From NCBI GenBank assembly GCA_043228905.1, contig JBHGNT010000015.1, positions 15,624,001-15,688,000 of the forward strand: a stretch of 64,000 bases of DNA, given 5' to 3'. Every line of letters begins with the position of its first letter. The stretch's first letter is position 1. The position numbers and the translations under genes were made by a program. This DNA is from Azolla caroliniana. Its lineage: Eukaryota > Polypodiophyta. The notes below the pieces were generated by a model that searched no databases, had not been told where the DNA came from, and worked only from the letters and a program-made list of their open reading frames with translations. Below are positions 10,130-22,400 of this stretch, one piece after another.

Positions 10130-10616
10130 GGTAGCCGGATCTCTCGAATCTTCGAGGTATGACTGGACTGATCGCATTAGGTGTCGGAGTCAAATGGTTC
10201 AAAGACGAATCATTCGGTTGTGTCGAGTCGTTGCTAAAGGATTCGGCTACCCGTGAAACCGATCTTGTATTATGGGTTGGGCCATCATGAAGGGCTGGCA
10301 CATTTGAGAAGGTTACCCTTCGGACTTCAATAGGCCTTTTGGCCGTCTTGTGCAAAGCCGACTCATTGAACACTACATGCGAACTTTGGACGATCTATCT
10401 CAGCTGGGGGTCCTAGAGTCGGTATCCAATCTCTCCGTCTAGTCCATAGCCAAGGAAAATACATTTCCTAGACCTCGGTTCTAATTTTCGGCGATCGTCT
10501 ATCGGTATGAGGGCGAATGCCTCGCATCCAAAAATCCTCAGCTTATCGTACTTTAGCTTCCTGCTAGTCCATAATTCCTGAGGTACTTGAAGTCCTAAAG
10601 GCTTACTTGACAACAT
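10130..10616 (-). pseudogene. Copia B integrase C-terminus and pol linker
   Basis: It contains LRIFGCEAFALIP and CIFLGYG, the copia integrase C-terminal signature, then a Ser/Pro-rich linker that ends with RFERSGYHMG just before RT should start. The catalytic integrase core between 10735 and about 10680 has been deleted. Confidence 0.75.
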
Positions 10617-10734
10617 GTTAATTATGTGTAATGTCGTAAGTAGGGCCTCTACCCAAAAAATGGATTAGATCAAGCTTGTTACGGCTCCAGTTTCGTTCGG
10701 TGGGGAATGGAAGCCAGTGTTGCTTCCCGAGTTG

Positions 10735-11202
10735 TCAAGCTTCACATATTTGGGCCTTTTGGCCACTGAATTTCGGCAATCCGAACACAACTTGTTTCAA
10801 TTGCAAGTCTTGAAGCCTCCGGTAATTGACATGTCTGATCCGCTTGTGCCAAAGATCGATGTCTGATTCAATCTTATGTCCTTTGGCAAACATGGTGGTG
10901 TTGACGTCATTAGTGTTGAGGATGAACATCCTCCCTTCTCTACGCCCTTGCGCAATTATTCGGCCTTCTTCCTCTATGAAGCACCCGAGGTGCGTAAACC
11001 GCACCTGCATCCCCTGGTCGACGATTTGTCCAACCGACACCAAGTTCTTTGTGATAGTTGGAACGTGTAGTACGTTCATCAGCTTCCCCTTTGTCCAACA
11101 TGCCTTAAAGGGACTTCTCCGACATGCACAATCAGGTGAGGGGTGTTGTCTCCGGTTTCGACAATCCTCGGTTGTTCCGGTTTTTCCAAAAAAGAGAACC
11201 AC
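10735..11202 (-). pseudogene. Copia B protease remnant and GAG-pre-integrase
   Basis: The frame contains VLHVPTITKNLVSVGQ (end of the protease region) and SDIDLWHKRIRHVNYRRLQDL, the His-containing pre-integrase domain. The protease active site is lost upstream by frame changes. Confidence 0.75.
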
Positions 11203-11439
11203 TCTTCATCGCTCGTCATGTGGTTGGACGCTCCAGAATCAACATACCATACTTCCTCCTATTTGGAAGTAGTCTTCTTCATCAAGTTAGCCTTGTGCTT
11301 CATCACGAAGGCTGGCCCCTTTCCGGTTTTCCCGGTTCCAGATCCCTCTGATCCTTCCGCGTAGTGCGAGCTTTGCCGATTTTCCTGACCGGTTTTGCCA
11401 GATCCGGATTTGTCCAAATCGGCACGCTTCTTCCAGCAC

Positions 11440-12253
11440 TCACTTTACTTGTGGCCCTTTTTGCCACAATACCAGCATTTCGTGTCAACTTTTCCTTGTC
11501 GGCTTCCGGCGCCGCTTTGACTCCCCCTACTTGTGGAGGGTCCAGAACTGTTGTCGGCACCATCTCTGTGGCTTCTATTCTGCTCTTGCGTGCTGACCCA
11601 CCTCGTCCACCACGTCCATGGGGTCGATCTATCTCTGTGTACAGCATCCGGCCATCCCATTGAGTGGTCCTCGACCCACTCGTGTGGTTTTCTTCGATCA
11701 TTAGCATCTATTGCAAGTCAAAGAAAGTTGACGGCTTCTCCTGGGTGCAGATCGCTGTCCAAATTGGCTTGTACCTTTGCGCTAGACCATTGAGGCAGAT
11801 TTGCACCATCTCATCCTCGTCCACCGTCATGTTGATGGACCCGAGTGTGTCACAAATCTCCTTTATCTTGGTGGTGTAGTCCATAACTGACATGTCTCTT
11901 TGTCGGATGTTGTTCAACTCTTCTATGGTACTAGTGACGAAAATCTTCCTCAGATTTCCCCTAGCCTCCTTCAACGTTTTTGCATCCTTTATGTAGTTGA
12001 GCATCTGGTCGTGCACACAGGACGCGAGGCAGTACAATACTCGACTCGTTCCTTGCTCCCAAACTGGGAAGTCATTGTGTGCCGGTTCTATCGCTACCTC
12101 GTTCGTTCCTTCCACGAAGCTCCAATATCCATGCCCCATCAAGTACTTGTGCATTTTATATGACCAAGACGCATAGTTGCTCCAGTCGGCTTCTCTATGG
12201 GAAGTGAACTCGACATACCTCTGTCCATATCTTTCTCTGTTTGTCCTTACCAA
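11440..12253 (-). pseudogene. Copia B gag
   Basis: An open frame of 181 codons (12253-11708) gives a Gag core with WSYKMHKYLMGHGYWSFVEG and MDYTTKIKEICDTLGSI. A frameshift follows near 11700. The C-terminal part then shows a Gly/Arg-rich linker and a CCHC knuckle, CWYCGKKGHK (about 11490-11445). The shift prevents a full Gag product. Confidence 0.85.
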
Positions 12254-12309
12254 GTATTAGGGTTTGTCTTTGAAAGCGTCTATCGGCTGCAGAGTTTCTC
12301 AACCCTCGT

Positions 12310-12321
12310 GCTCTGATACCA
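12310..12321 (-). other. Primer binding site of copia B
   Basis: The minus strand reads TGGTATCAGAGC immediately after the LTR end. This is a perfect match to the initiator-Met tRNA complement used by plant copia elements. Confidence 0.9.
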
Positions 12322-12751
12322 TGCGAATGTAAACATGCGGAAGCATTAGACATAACCGGCTCAGCCGGATAGCAACAAAGAATAAGATGAAGGTTTAATG
12401 GAGAATCTTAATACACAGAGAGTATACGTAGGAGAGACAGAGAGAGCAGAACGTAAACGTAGATTCAAAAAATGAAAATACTATGTAAGACTCTATACAT
12501 ACAACGTGCTAAAAAGCACTATTTATACAAGTCCATAAAGGACTGACATGTACTTCAATATTCCTACGTGCGACTGACACTAACTACGAGACAATGATTA
12601 CCTAGTAGTCTAGGCTACTACTAGGCTTCCAGTTCCCGCTCGAATCCGGCTCTCCGATCCGTCTCCTCAATCTGGCCAGTTGTTTCCGGATAGCGATCCG
12701 GCTCAGGCTTATTCAGCCGATCCGGATCCGATTGAGCTTGCTCCCTCAACA
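12322..12751 (-). repeat. 5' LTR of copia B
   Basis: On the minus strand it starts TGTTGAGGGAGC and ends TACATTCGCA, with TG and CA ends, and lies directly next to the PBS. It is 430 bp long and rich in CCGG motifs like the LTRs of copia C. No second copy is present, because the 3' end is deleted. Confidence 0.8.
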
Positions 12752-13440
12752 AAAGTTTAAGCTAAATGTTGGTCAATGTCTGATAAGTCAAAAGGATAAG
12801 GCTAAGATGAGAAGGGTGTCATATGCCTCGGTAGTTGGGAGCTTAATGTACACTATGGTATGTACTAGGCCGAACATTGTGTTTACTGTTGGAACAGTAA
12901 GTCGTAACATGAGTAACCCTTGAAGGGAGCATTGGGCAGTTGTAAAGTGGACACTCAAATATTTGAAAGGCACTTCAAGTGTATGCCTTAGGTATGGCTC
13001 CGGGATCCCTATGCTCAAAGGTTTCACAGATTCTAACATGTCAAGGGATGTAGATTCCAGCTAATCCACATCAATATATGTGATAACTTATGCAGAGGGA
13101 GCCATATCATGGCAATCAAGATTGCAAAAGGTTGTGGCCTTGTCAACCAGAGAGGCTAAATATATGGTTGTGGTGGAGGCCGGGAAAGAATTGATTTGGA
13201 TGAAGAATTTTCTCAATGGACTAGGAATGAAGCAAGAAAGCTTCCTACTTCACTGTGATAACCAAAGTGCCATACATCTATCCAAGAATGCCACCTACCA
13301 CTCTCTACCAAGCACATACAGAGGAGGTATCACTAGTTACAAGAGAAAGTCGATGAAAATGAGTTTACTTTAGTGAAGATCAATACTGACAAAAATGGAT
13401 TTGATATGCTTACGAAGATTTTACTTATTGAAAAACTCGG
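12752..13440 (+). pseudogene. Copia A RT C-terminus and RNase H
   Basis: It resumes in the RT tail with YASVVGSLMYTMVCTRPNI (12820-12880). RNase H follows with ITYAEGAISWQSRLQKVVAL, STREAKYM and LHCDNQSAIHLSKN (13083-13300). Stops at about 12920 and about 13062 and a frameshift near 13300 inactivate it. It lies just upstream of the polypurine tract and 3' LTR, which fixes the + orientation of copia A. Confidence 0.85.
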
Positions 13441-13487
13441 TGCTTGCCGATTGAAGACAGGTTGGGCCGACTCTCCCTTACATGAGT

Positions 13488-13499
13488 GAAGGGGGGGTT
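13488..13499 (+). other. Polypurine tract of copia A
   Basis: GAAGGGGGGGTT sits immediately before the TGTTAGG start of the 3' LTR. This is the priming site for plus-strand synthesis. Confidence 0.8.
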
Positions 13500-13643
13500 T
13501 GTTAGGTGTTGTGTCCCTCTTGATGGGAGAAGTCGGCGGCCAAATTCTGGTTGATCAGTCAGATCGACCAATCGGTCGATTTGGGGGTCAACCAAATTGA
13601 AGGTCATTGAGGGTTGACCGGTCAGATCAACCAGATGTTTGAC

Positions 13644-13686
<43 letters not shown>

Positions 13687-14584
13687 TGAGAGAGAGAGAG
13701 AGTTAGGGCAATAGTATTATCACCTTATGCATAGTATGAAGTTTGAACCATACGTGCATTCACGTAAGAAAAACACCTTCAAAGAATGATAATACTTTTG
13801 GATTAACTATTTATTATGAGGTAAATAAGCCTAAAAAATGAATAAAAACAAAAAAAAACACAAGAATGTTTGAATAACATTCGCATTCGTTTTCCAACAT
13901 AGGAAAACGAATGTTATGCTAGACAAACACGAATTTTACATACTATGACCTTATGTGAGAGTAGAGCTAAAAATGAGCACGTAAGTGACAGAGAGCTGAG
14001 ATTGCGTGGACTGTGAGAGATAGTGTGTTGAGACAGAGTGAAGGAAGTGTTGTTGTATGTGAGAGTAGAGCTAAAAGTGAGCACATAAGTGACAGAGCTG
14101 AGATAGTGTGGATTGTGTGAGAGATAGCATGTTGAGACAGAGTGAAGGAAGTGTTGAGATAGCGTGAGTGAAGAAAAAAGAGTGAAGATAGAGCAACAGT
14201 GAGAGTGTTGAGTGTTTAACAGAAATCGTGTGAGCAAGATAGAGAGAAGAGAGAAAGAAAGAAAGGGCAGGCATTGTTTTGTGGAACTTTTGGACAACAA
14301 TCTGTGGTACCATACACATGAGCAGGCTTTGTCGTCCTATGCACCATTGTTCTATTGTATGCCTTTTCTCCTCTCTAGTGTTTGATATAATATTTCTTTG
14401 AGGCTTTCCCTTAGCAAGCTAGGGAATCTTGTAATGTTGAGTTGTATACTCTTGACTCATAGTGGAAAATTTACTACTCCGTGGTTTTACCTGGTTTTAG
14501 GGTTTCCACGTAAATGGTGTGTATTCTGATTTGTGTTTGTGTCTCAGAACAATTTTCTGTTTATCTCTTATTGCTAACATATCA
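13500..14584 (+). repeat. 3' LTR of copia A
   Basis: It starts TGTTAGG after the polypurine tract and ends CATATCA. It contains a (GT)n run (13650-13683), a 218-bp MITE, and an about 106-bp tandem duplication (about 13952-14160) of a segment single in the left LTR. About 430 bp of the left LTR are missing here, at the GTTCTATTGTA junction near 14357. Confidence 0.85.
13730..13947. mobile_element. MITE in the 3' LTR (hAT-like, 8-bp TSD)
   Basis: The ends are inverted (CATAGTATG at 13730 and CATACTATG ending at 13947). Both sides carry ACCTTATG (13722-13729 and 13948-13955). The left LTR of the same element has a single ACCTTATG and no insert (about 71-78), so the empty site is in this window. 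Inside is a hairpin with a 12-bp perfect stem, CATTCGTTTTCC/GGAAAACGAATG, and an AACATA loop. There is no coding capacity. Confidence 0.85.
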
Positions 14585-16983
14585 AGGGGTATATATAGGA
14601 TTCAAAATATCATGGGTTCTTGAAATTGAGGCAAGAAATTTGGCAATGGTTAATACACTTCTATTCACAATTGTCTAAGTTAGGCACCCCCTTATTTTTA
14701 GCACAAAAATGGTTGGTGAAATTTAAGCACAAATTTAGGCAATGGTTATGCACCTCCAATAGCACTCATTACTTTTAACCCAAAATGGTTGGGACTCATT
14801 TCCTTCTAATAATAATCCTCAATAGGACCTTGAAGATGTGGGTGGGGGGGGGTATCCTATACCAAGTTGCTAGTGCTTGCTCCTATTGTCTGCTAAATTT
14901 GTTTGAGATTCCTTGGCAATTATCAAGGCACATTTGCCCAATTTTCTTCACTTGGCTCATCTCTTGGTCTTATTCAGTTGCAATTCCCCTATTTTTCGAC
15001 ATGCAATAGCTCCAATTATCCACCATTGCACCACGTTGTTGGATGTTCCAATTTTTGCTTGAACCACGTCTTTGAAAGCCTCTACTTGGTTTCCTCCAAT
15101 GAAGGTATCAACTTCCTCTTCGAGATCAATCATCATATTGTCAATGATTGGTGAGGCAATTGAGAGCCTATGAAGGAAAAAAAGTTGTCCCCCATGGGAT
15201 AATTGCAGCTCAATTTCAATCATTCCAAAATGAGGTGTCTTTAGCTTAGAATAACTAGTGTTTGTGGGCTCATTTGCTTCATGGAAGGTGAGAAGAGGGT
15301 AAGTGAGGACAATATAAATGTTTGCATGTAGATAGATGTCTAAGGAAAAGGCTTGGGAAATAATGAAAAGGCATGAGGACGACAATGCTTATGATGAACT
15401 ATGAGAGTTTCAATGAGATTGACTTGAGAGGCCTATATTAGAGTACCTATTGTAATGGATGAGAGGGCGAACAAAGTAATCGTCAATCCGTTTATGAACG
15501 AAAAATATGAGTTTCTATGAGATTGGCCCAAGAGACCTATACAAGAGTACCCATTGTAATGAACGAGAAAGCAAACCAATCAATCATCAATCAAGAAGTT
15601 ACATTATTATTCTCTCTCGCTAATCTCTCTTTCTCTCTCTCTTCTTCTCTCTCCTCCCGATCGAGTTGAGGGTTGTGTCAATCATAAAGGTTCCACATCT
15701 CTAACACCAATCACATTCAAAATATATATATTTGTGATACTTTCTTTCAAAAACAACGAGATTACAATGGGAAGTGAGAAAAATATAACATAGAAACATA
15801 CAGTATTGTTAGAATCAAGCAACATTCAAAGCCATATGAAGTTTATAATTGCACCTATCCAACACATTGCATGATCAGAAATTCAAATCCAATCAAAATA
15901 ATTCTTAATATGACAAACACAATTTACAACACATTTCTTTTAGGCAAAGAGTAAGGAGGTTGAGGTGGTTGATCAATCACAAATCTATCCCATCCAACTT
16001 AGTATTCAACATGATCAAGTTCCTTGAATGAGGACTTGCATCTAAACTATTGTGTTCTCACCAATGAAATAATACACAACTCCTCCATCGATGGTATTGA
16101 TATATCACCATAGAAATCACACTCCTCAAGCCCTAAAGACTTAATCAATATTGGAAGCTATTTATGAGTTAATCTCATCACAACTTCGAAGACTCCATTA
16201 AATATAAATCGTGTATCCATTGGACATGTTACTTGATGAGCTAAATGTAGTTGATATAAATTAAATTTCATATATTCTAAAAGAGCAATTAATTTTAGAA
16301 CCAAAATGATAGGTCTAAATGGAAGTAATAGAAAGATTGGATGAGTGATATCAGTAGCTTGAAATCGATTTCTCAATTTTATCTTTTGAGCATATGTTTT
16401 CCTCTCCTAACACTTCTTTGTGAAGATAAGCAAGCACTAATGCAGACTTCCCAACTCAAATGTATTTGAAAAAGTAACTTAATCTGTTAAATTCGGGAAA
16501 CATCAGGGAAGCAATAGATTACAACTCTTTTGTTACAATCACTAAAATGTTCATGCTAGGATTTGCAAACTCACGTACACATTTAAGATGGGTTGATCTT
16601 TTCTTTCTTTCCCCTCACTCTTCTATTCCACTCTTCTTTTCATCCCCCATGTGTGATCCTCGGATAATTTTTTTGTTAGCATCAGATATTGAGTGTAACA
16701 TGTCAATGGGTAACTAAATGACGATGAGATTGGTGCATACGACAGTGGAGAATATTAATAAAAAAGTACATATCTGATTAGGTTGATGAGAAATGTGAGT
16801 GAGAATGAAACATACTTCAAAGATGATACAACATTTCAATAACACTTGCTATCTTTCTTACAAGGTGTGTTCACAAGTAATGACCCTATTATTGCAAGGT
16901 TGGGAGACCCTACTCAGAAATCATCATGACTCTGATCAATGTATATACAATTTGTAAATCACAGTAGTATTTTGACATACCCA
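14585..16983. other. Intergenic stretch, no gene recognised
   Basis: This is AT-rich DNA with a 142-codon minus-strand open stretch (15385-14957) that lacks any family motif I know. It also has an imperfect duplication of about 107 bp (about 15395-15600; both copies contain CATTGTAATG or a close variant) and a CT-rich patch at 15617-15660. I see no splice-supported gene. Confidence 0.5.
15395..15600. repeat. Imperfect tandem duplication, about 107 bp
   Basis: The segments beginning ATGAGAGTTTCAATGAGATTG and ATGAGTTTCTATGAGATTG follow each other and share the downstream motif AGAGTACC.ATTGTAATG. Confidence 0.6.
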
Positions 16984-18111
16984 TCAAGGGAGGAATGGAT
17001 TTTGAGAAAGAGAATCGCGACGGTTCTCCTTATAAGCTCTGTAAAAGATACGTAAAAGGAAAACATGGAGTGAAATCATGTAGTTAGAAACAACAAACCT
17101 GGTTCGGTTGTGGTGAATATAAGGCTACATACCTCGTAGCTTGAGCACCTCCAAGACCAATAGTACCAAAGATGATGAACAAAAAGGGCATAGCCGAACA
17201 AGCATAATGTAGTCGACTACGCCCCTTCATAATACCGTGTCCAATACCCCTTTCTGTAGAAAAAAGTAACATCTTTCAAAAACTCCATAGCATCCTACAT
17301 TAAAAAAAATGGGTTTATTGTTTCTCCGTGCTCATATTACCTTTCATTGCCTGACCTGGTAATGTTGCTGTAAAATGGTAAGTTTAAGAAGTTCAATATT
17401 CGTTATTGCTCATTTCTGATTTGATTATGTGACCATGAACATGGTTAAAAATATTGTGCTTTGCAAAATATAAACTGACCAGCCTTAAGACAGATGTATG
17501 CCTCCGAAACCTGCATGAGGGAAAAAAGTAAAGTTCATGATGTCTTACAATTGCACTTGAATTATTCAAATAATGCAATTGATTCAATCAACTTCTACTT
17601 TAAGTTGTGTTATTACTTTAGTCTGTATAAATGACCAAGCACTTAAAACCAAATTTCAGAGACCAAAACTAATTATTCTGAATACTTTCCACTATATGCC
17701 AGAAGCACCAACACTTAATCATGTGTGAAAATATATGCTCAAATGATCGACTATTTCTTGCTTTCAACTTGATGTATGCAGAATCCACAAATGGCCTGAT
17801 TTCCTTTAAAGCATTTCTGTACTGGCTTTTTCTATTACCATCTTAATTTATGGAAAAGACCATGACTTCTAAATTATAGTTAGATAAAATAACTTAGAAA
17901 AGAAAAAAAAGAAAAAAAAGGTAAAAATAACAAGATCCATTTCTTCCTCGATAGAAGCAATCAAGGCTCAACAATTCTTGAAGACAAAGTAAATACTGAT
18001 AGATTGTACTCACTTGTTGGAACTCTGCCTCTGCACATTTCTTCATATTTGGTGGCATCCGATCAGGATGTTTTTCCAATGCCTTTTTTTTGTATGCAGC
18101 TTTCACCTTTG

Positions 18112-18176
<65 letters not shown>

Positions 18177-19437
18177 ACACCTTTGCTATATGCGGATGAT
18201 GTGCTTTTTGCAAACACTTTAGGAGATGCGCAAAAGCTTATGAAGGCATTGGAAAAAAATTTGCATGCATACAAAATTTTAGATGCGCAAAAGCTCTAAA
18301 ACAAAGATTATGCTTGTGAAGAGCCAAAAAAGAGATAAACCATGCATTATGTACAACAATGAGCCACTTGAATGTATGGAAAGCTTCAAATATCAAGGCC
18401 TTGAAGTTCCTTCAAATCATAGATGGAATGAATGTGCTACACACCGCTTAGAAGCGGGAAAGCGAGCAATGCATTTGAGAACACATGCAATCGTGGAGAT
18501 ATTAAGTGTTAGGTCCTCAAGAAATACCTTTTCGACACTTTGGTGACACCAGTGCTTCTCTATGGGGTGAAAGTACTTGGAAAGAGTTTGAAAATGTCCA
18601 AAAATATTTTCTTACAAAGTTTCTACAAGTTAAGAAACAAACGCCATACATCCTCCTCCTCCTTGAGCGGGATCACTTCCCATTGAGATCTTGGCCATGG
18701 AAAGGGTTGTTGAATACATGCTTAAGGTTCAAAAAAGTCTTTCACATCAACTTCCTAAAAGCGCGTGGGAAGCAAGCAAAAAGATCCAAAAGACGCATAA
18801 AAGCAAAATTTTGTGTTCTAGTTGGATGCAAGATATGAAAAAGTGGTTCGGTAGATAGGATGCAACACATTTGTTTCACGATGCATCACTAGATTCCTCT
18901 GTAAATGAGGCCTTTTTGCAACACCAATGTATCATGACATGAGAAAAATGTGGAGGCTCACGCTTCATACATTATACTACACATGTCGCACCTAACTACA
19001 AAACCATATTCTTCGCAGAACAGGGAAACCGCACACATCAATACATGTTAGAACCCATTCCATTGGCTTCTATTCGAACCATTGCTTCCATGCGACTTAG
19101 CTCATATGCATTGCAATGTGAGACAAGGCGTTGGGGCACAAGTGATGAGAGTGGTCGACTATGCACACTTCGCCCTAAAATAGTTCAAGAGTCTAAGTAT
19201 CATACTTTGATACAATGCTCTTCCTTTGATCATATTTGACCATGCTTTCCACACATTCGACCAAGCCCAATCCTTGCACAAATTTCTCTCACAACCACAA
19301 TGTACACTCTCGATGCAACATTCATTGGTAAAGTTCTTGAACATCAAGAGTCACTACTCACTTTCAAACGTATCACGTGAAATGTAATTTTTTTGGTCTC
19401 ATGGGTCATATTTGACCTCCGAAGACGATAATATAAT

Positions 19438-19485
<48 letters not shown>

Positions 19486-22400
19486 TTATCTATCTCTAAG
19501 ATGCAAGAGGATATACAAATGTATAGTCACTCTTATATTGATGAAAATGATCTAGATCAATTTGAGACGTTAATCCTACAAATGTGCAATAGTATGGGAT
19601 CGCTTATTGCAACTACTGTATACTAACTTAACTAGCAATGGCCACGGTTTCAGCTCAAACCGAACCGAACCGTTAAGCCATGGTTTAACGGTTTATTGGT
19701 TTCAAAAAAAATTAATGGTTTGGTTTGGTTTGGATTTTTTATAAACAGTTCGGTTTCGGTTTGGTTCGGTTCTACAACTCGGGTTTATAGGTTTATAGGC
19801 TTGGTTTAAAGGTTTATAGACTTTTGGTTAACTTTGTTTTTTACCTTAATACTTTATTGATTTAATGGTTTTTTATTGATTTAATTAATTTAACTTAAAT
19901 ATTTATTTAATTTAATGGTTCAATTAAAGTTTCTTTTATTGATTTAATAAATTTAACTTAAATTCCTATTTAATTTAATGTATTTTTGTTTATTTGCATG
20001 TTTAATTAGTTTGACTTGAATGGTTAGGTTTAAATTTTTTATTAAATGGTTCAATTTGGTTTCCAACTTTTCGCTAAATGGTTTGGTTTCAACTTTTTTT
20101 TAAATGGTTTGGTTTAAATCCTGAGAGTTCATAAACAATTTGGTTTGGTTTGGTTTTTGCTTTAAATAAACGGTTCGGTTTCAGTTCAAGTAGTTTTCTT
20201 TGCCTTGAAACCGAATCGTGCCCATTGCTAATACTTACAACCCAACGTTAATGGTTTTATTGGTAGAAATCACAATGGAAATAGTGTGATCGATTATGTG
20301 CTACTTTCCGAAGGTGTTTTGGATTGCATATACAAATTCTCACTTGGTGAATAGACATCAAATCCAATTGTCGTGACTTTTATGTATTGACCTCATATGT
20401 ATGAAAATGTTAAGAGTGTGACAGCCATGGAAGATAATAAACAATCATATTTGAGCATAAACCTTAAATGAGCATCCATGTTTTCCAAGATGGTTCAAGA
20501 TATGCTACAAATGACAAAGATACAATATGGTGCCACACTAGAATGCAAATAGAAAGCTTTCAAGAAAGTTATTTTCTCATGCACAAACAAATGTTTTTCA
20601 GCCAAGCATGGGCATCAAGAAATGTATTTCAAAGAAAAATTGGTTTAGTAAGGAATGCCATGAAGCTAGAAAGTGCCTTATGAGTTTGGATGTATTTGGA
20701 GAAAATTGTGAAAAGCATTTGCATGAATACAAAAGACTTACTCAAAGAAAGATAAGAATATAGGAAGTTGCTCGACAATTTTCTCCAAACACAAGAGAAA
20801 GTACATGCATGTGTTGTATGTTGGGGAAATCTAACGAGGAAATGTGTTGAGAGTTATGGTGACTTAACTCTTATGGACTTGTCTCTGCATTGTAAGAACT
20901 TATATGAGCTATCAATTGCCAAAAAGATGATGTGTTATGGTTCTCTTTCATATATGCCTCTCTTCTTTACGATTGAAGATGTATGCATAGGGCTTAAGAA
21001 AATCAGCCTCTTGAAAGGCAAGAGATTTTCAATGTATAAAGGATGAAATTCTCAAATGGACTGGAAAGGAAGCAAATGCATAAATAAATGATACGTTTGA
21101 TCATGCATTGCAACATCGCATGCCCTACGATTGGTCAATGAATTTGATCAAAACTTTAGATAAAGGTGGTGATGTAAATAATGTAAACAATTCTCAAACC
21201 ATCATAGTCAGCACACTATTGGCAAAAGTATTTGGATGTATAATGGAATTATAGGCAAGTGCATGGGCTAACAAAAAACAAATGCCTATGGCAGTTTGCC
21301 CATTTATTGAATTGATCCTAAAGTTAGACTCCAAATCACCATGCTCCAAATAAAGACTCAAAACCATGGTACAAAATATAAATACTCACTCACAAGAAGT
21401 GATTTCTGGCTTGTAAACACCAATCTAGCTATAGTTTCTCTTCCATCCTCATCCTCATAGGTGGTTCATGTATGCATCAGCCTTGCAACAAAGGACCAAT
21501 TGACATGATTATAAGCATTCTCCAAATCTAATAGCAGCATAACCAATTTCCCATTTCATATGCGCTTCAGCATGTTCTAACATTTCTTGATTCGTTTCCG
21601 TACCAATTTGATGATGCCAAACAACCATGCTTAAAGCATAAAATCACAATCCTAGCATCGATGACTCTCACCTTTGGTTTCTTGATGCTTTTGGAAACAA
21701 TGTCGGGGTTAAAGCAAAGGTAGCCTCTACCTCCCACTTTATTCAGCTTGTCACTCAGGAAAAAGGACAAGCTTAACAGGTATTGGAAAATTGACAAATA
21801 CAAACAACCACTACGGTAATGAACAACAAGGACTTTAATGACTACAACGTGTTCACAGCATAGACAATCCTATCATCGGAGTAACTATTCTACTATCAAA
21901 GGCAAAGTAACCAGAAGCATAGGTGGCAGAATTATTGAAAGAATGCCCAGAATGGAAGGGGAAAAACAAAAAAAACTCACCCATGCAGTGAAGAAACCTC
22001 TTTCCTGGGAACAACCATTGGCCTGAAGTTTATGGATTATTACAGAGGGTCGGTCTAGTAGGGCGGCTGTTTAGCCACCTGTTGTACTAAAGCAGCCAGC
22101 CTGCCCATTGTGGTCAATTTGTTTGTAGTGTCAAATGATTTGGTCTATACAGGGTGTAGAGACCTTCAACAGAAATAGTAATAGGCTTGACTTGTGATTT
22201 AATGGTAGGGGGATGTTCTTGCATTGGAGGCTAAAAGGGGATATGGAATAAAAGAAGTTCTGGAAGATAGGAAGAGCATGCCATAAAAGCATGATTGGAG
22301 GCCCATCCTGTCTTCCCAAGGCGAACCTAACAACACCATGTTGAATAACCAAACCACTTAGAAGTTCTGATTTGGTTATCCTAAGTAGCATGAAATGAGC

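Larger units (their letters stand above)
10129..12751 (-). mobile_element. Truncated Ty1/copia element (copia B) nested in copia A pol
   Basis: Minus-strand order: 5' LTR (12751-12322), PBS (12321-12310), gag (12253 to about 11440), protease/pre-integrase (11202-10735), integrase C-terminus (10616-10413) and pol linker to about 10130. RT, RNase H and the 3' LTR are missing. The right edge sits inside the RT of copia A; the left edge abuts the pre-integrase of copia A. Confidence 0.85.

Noticed and set aside
14957-15385. 142-codon minus-strand frame
   Set aside because: Composition and lack of splice context do not support a gene; it is kept only as part of the described spacer.
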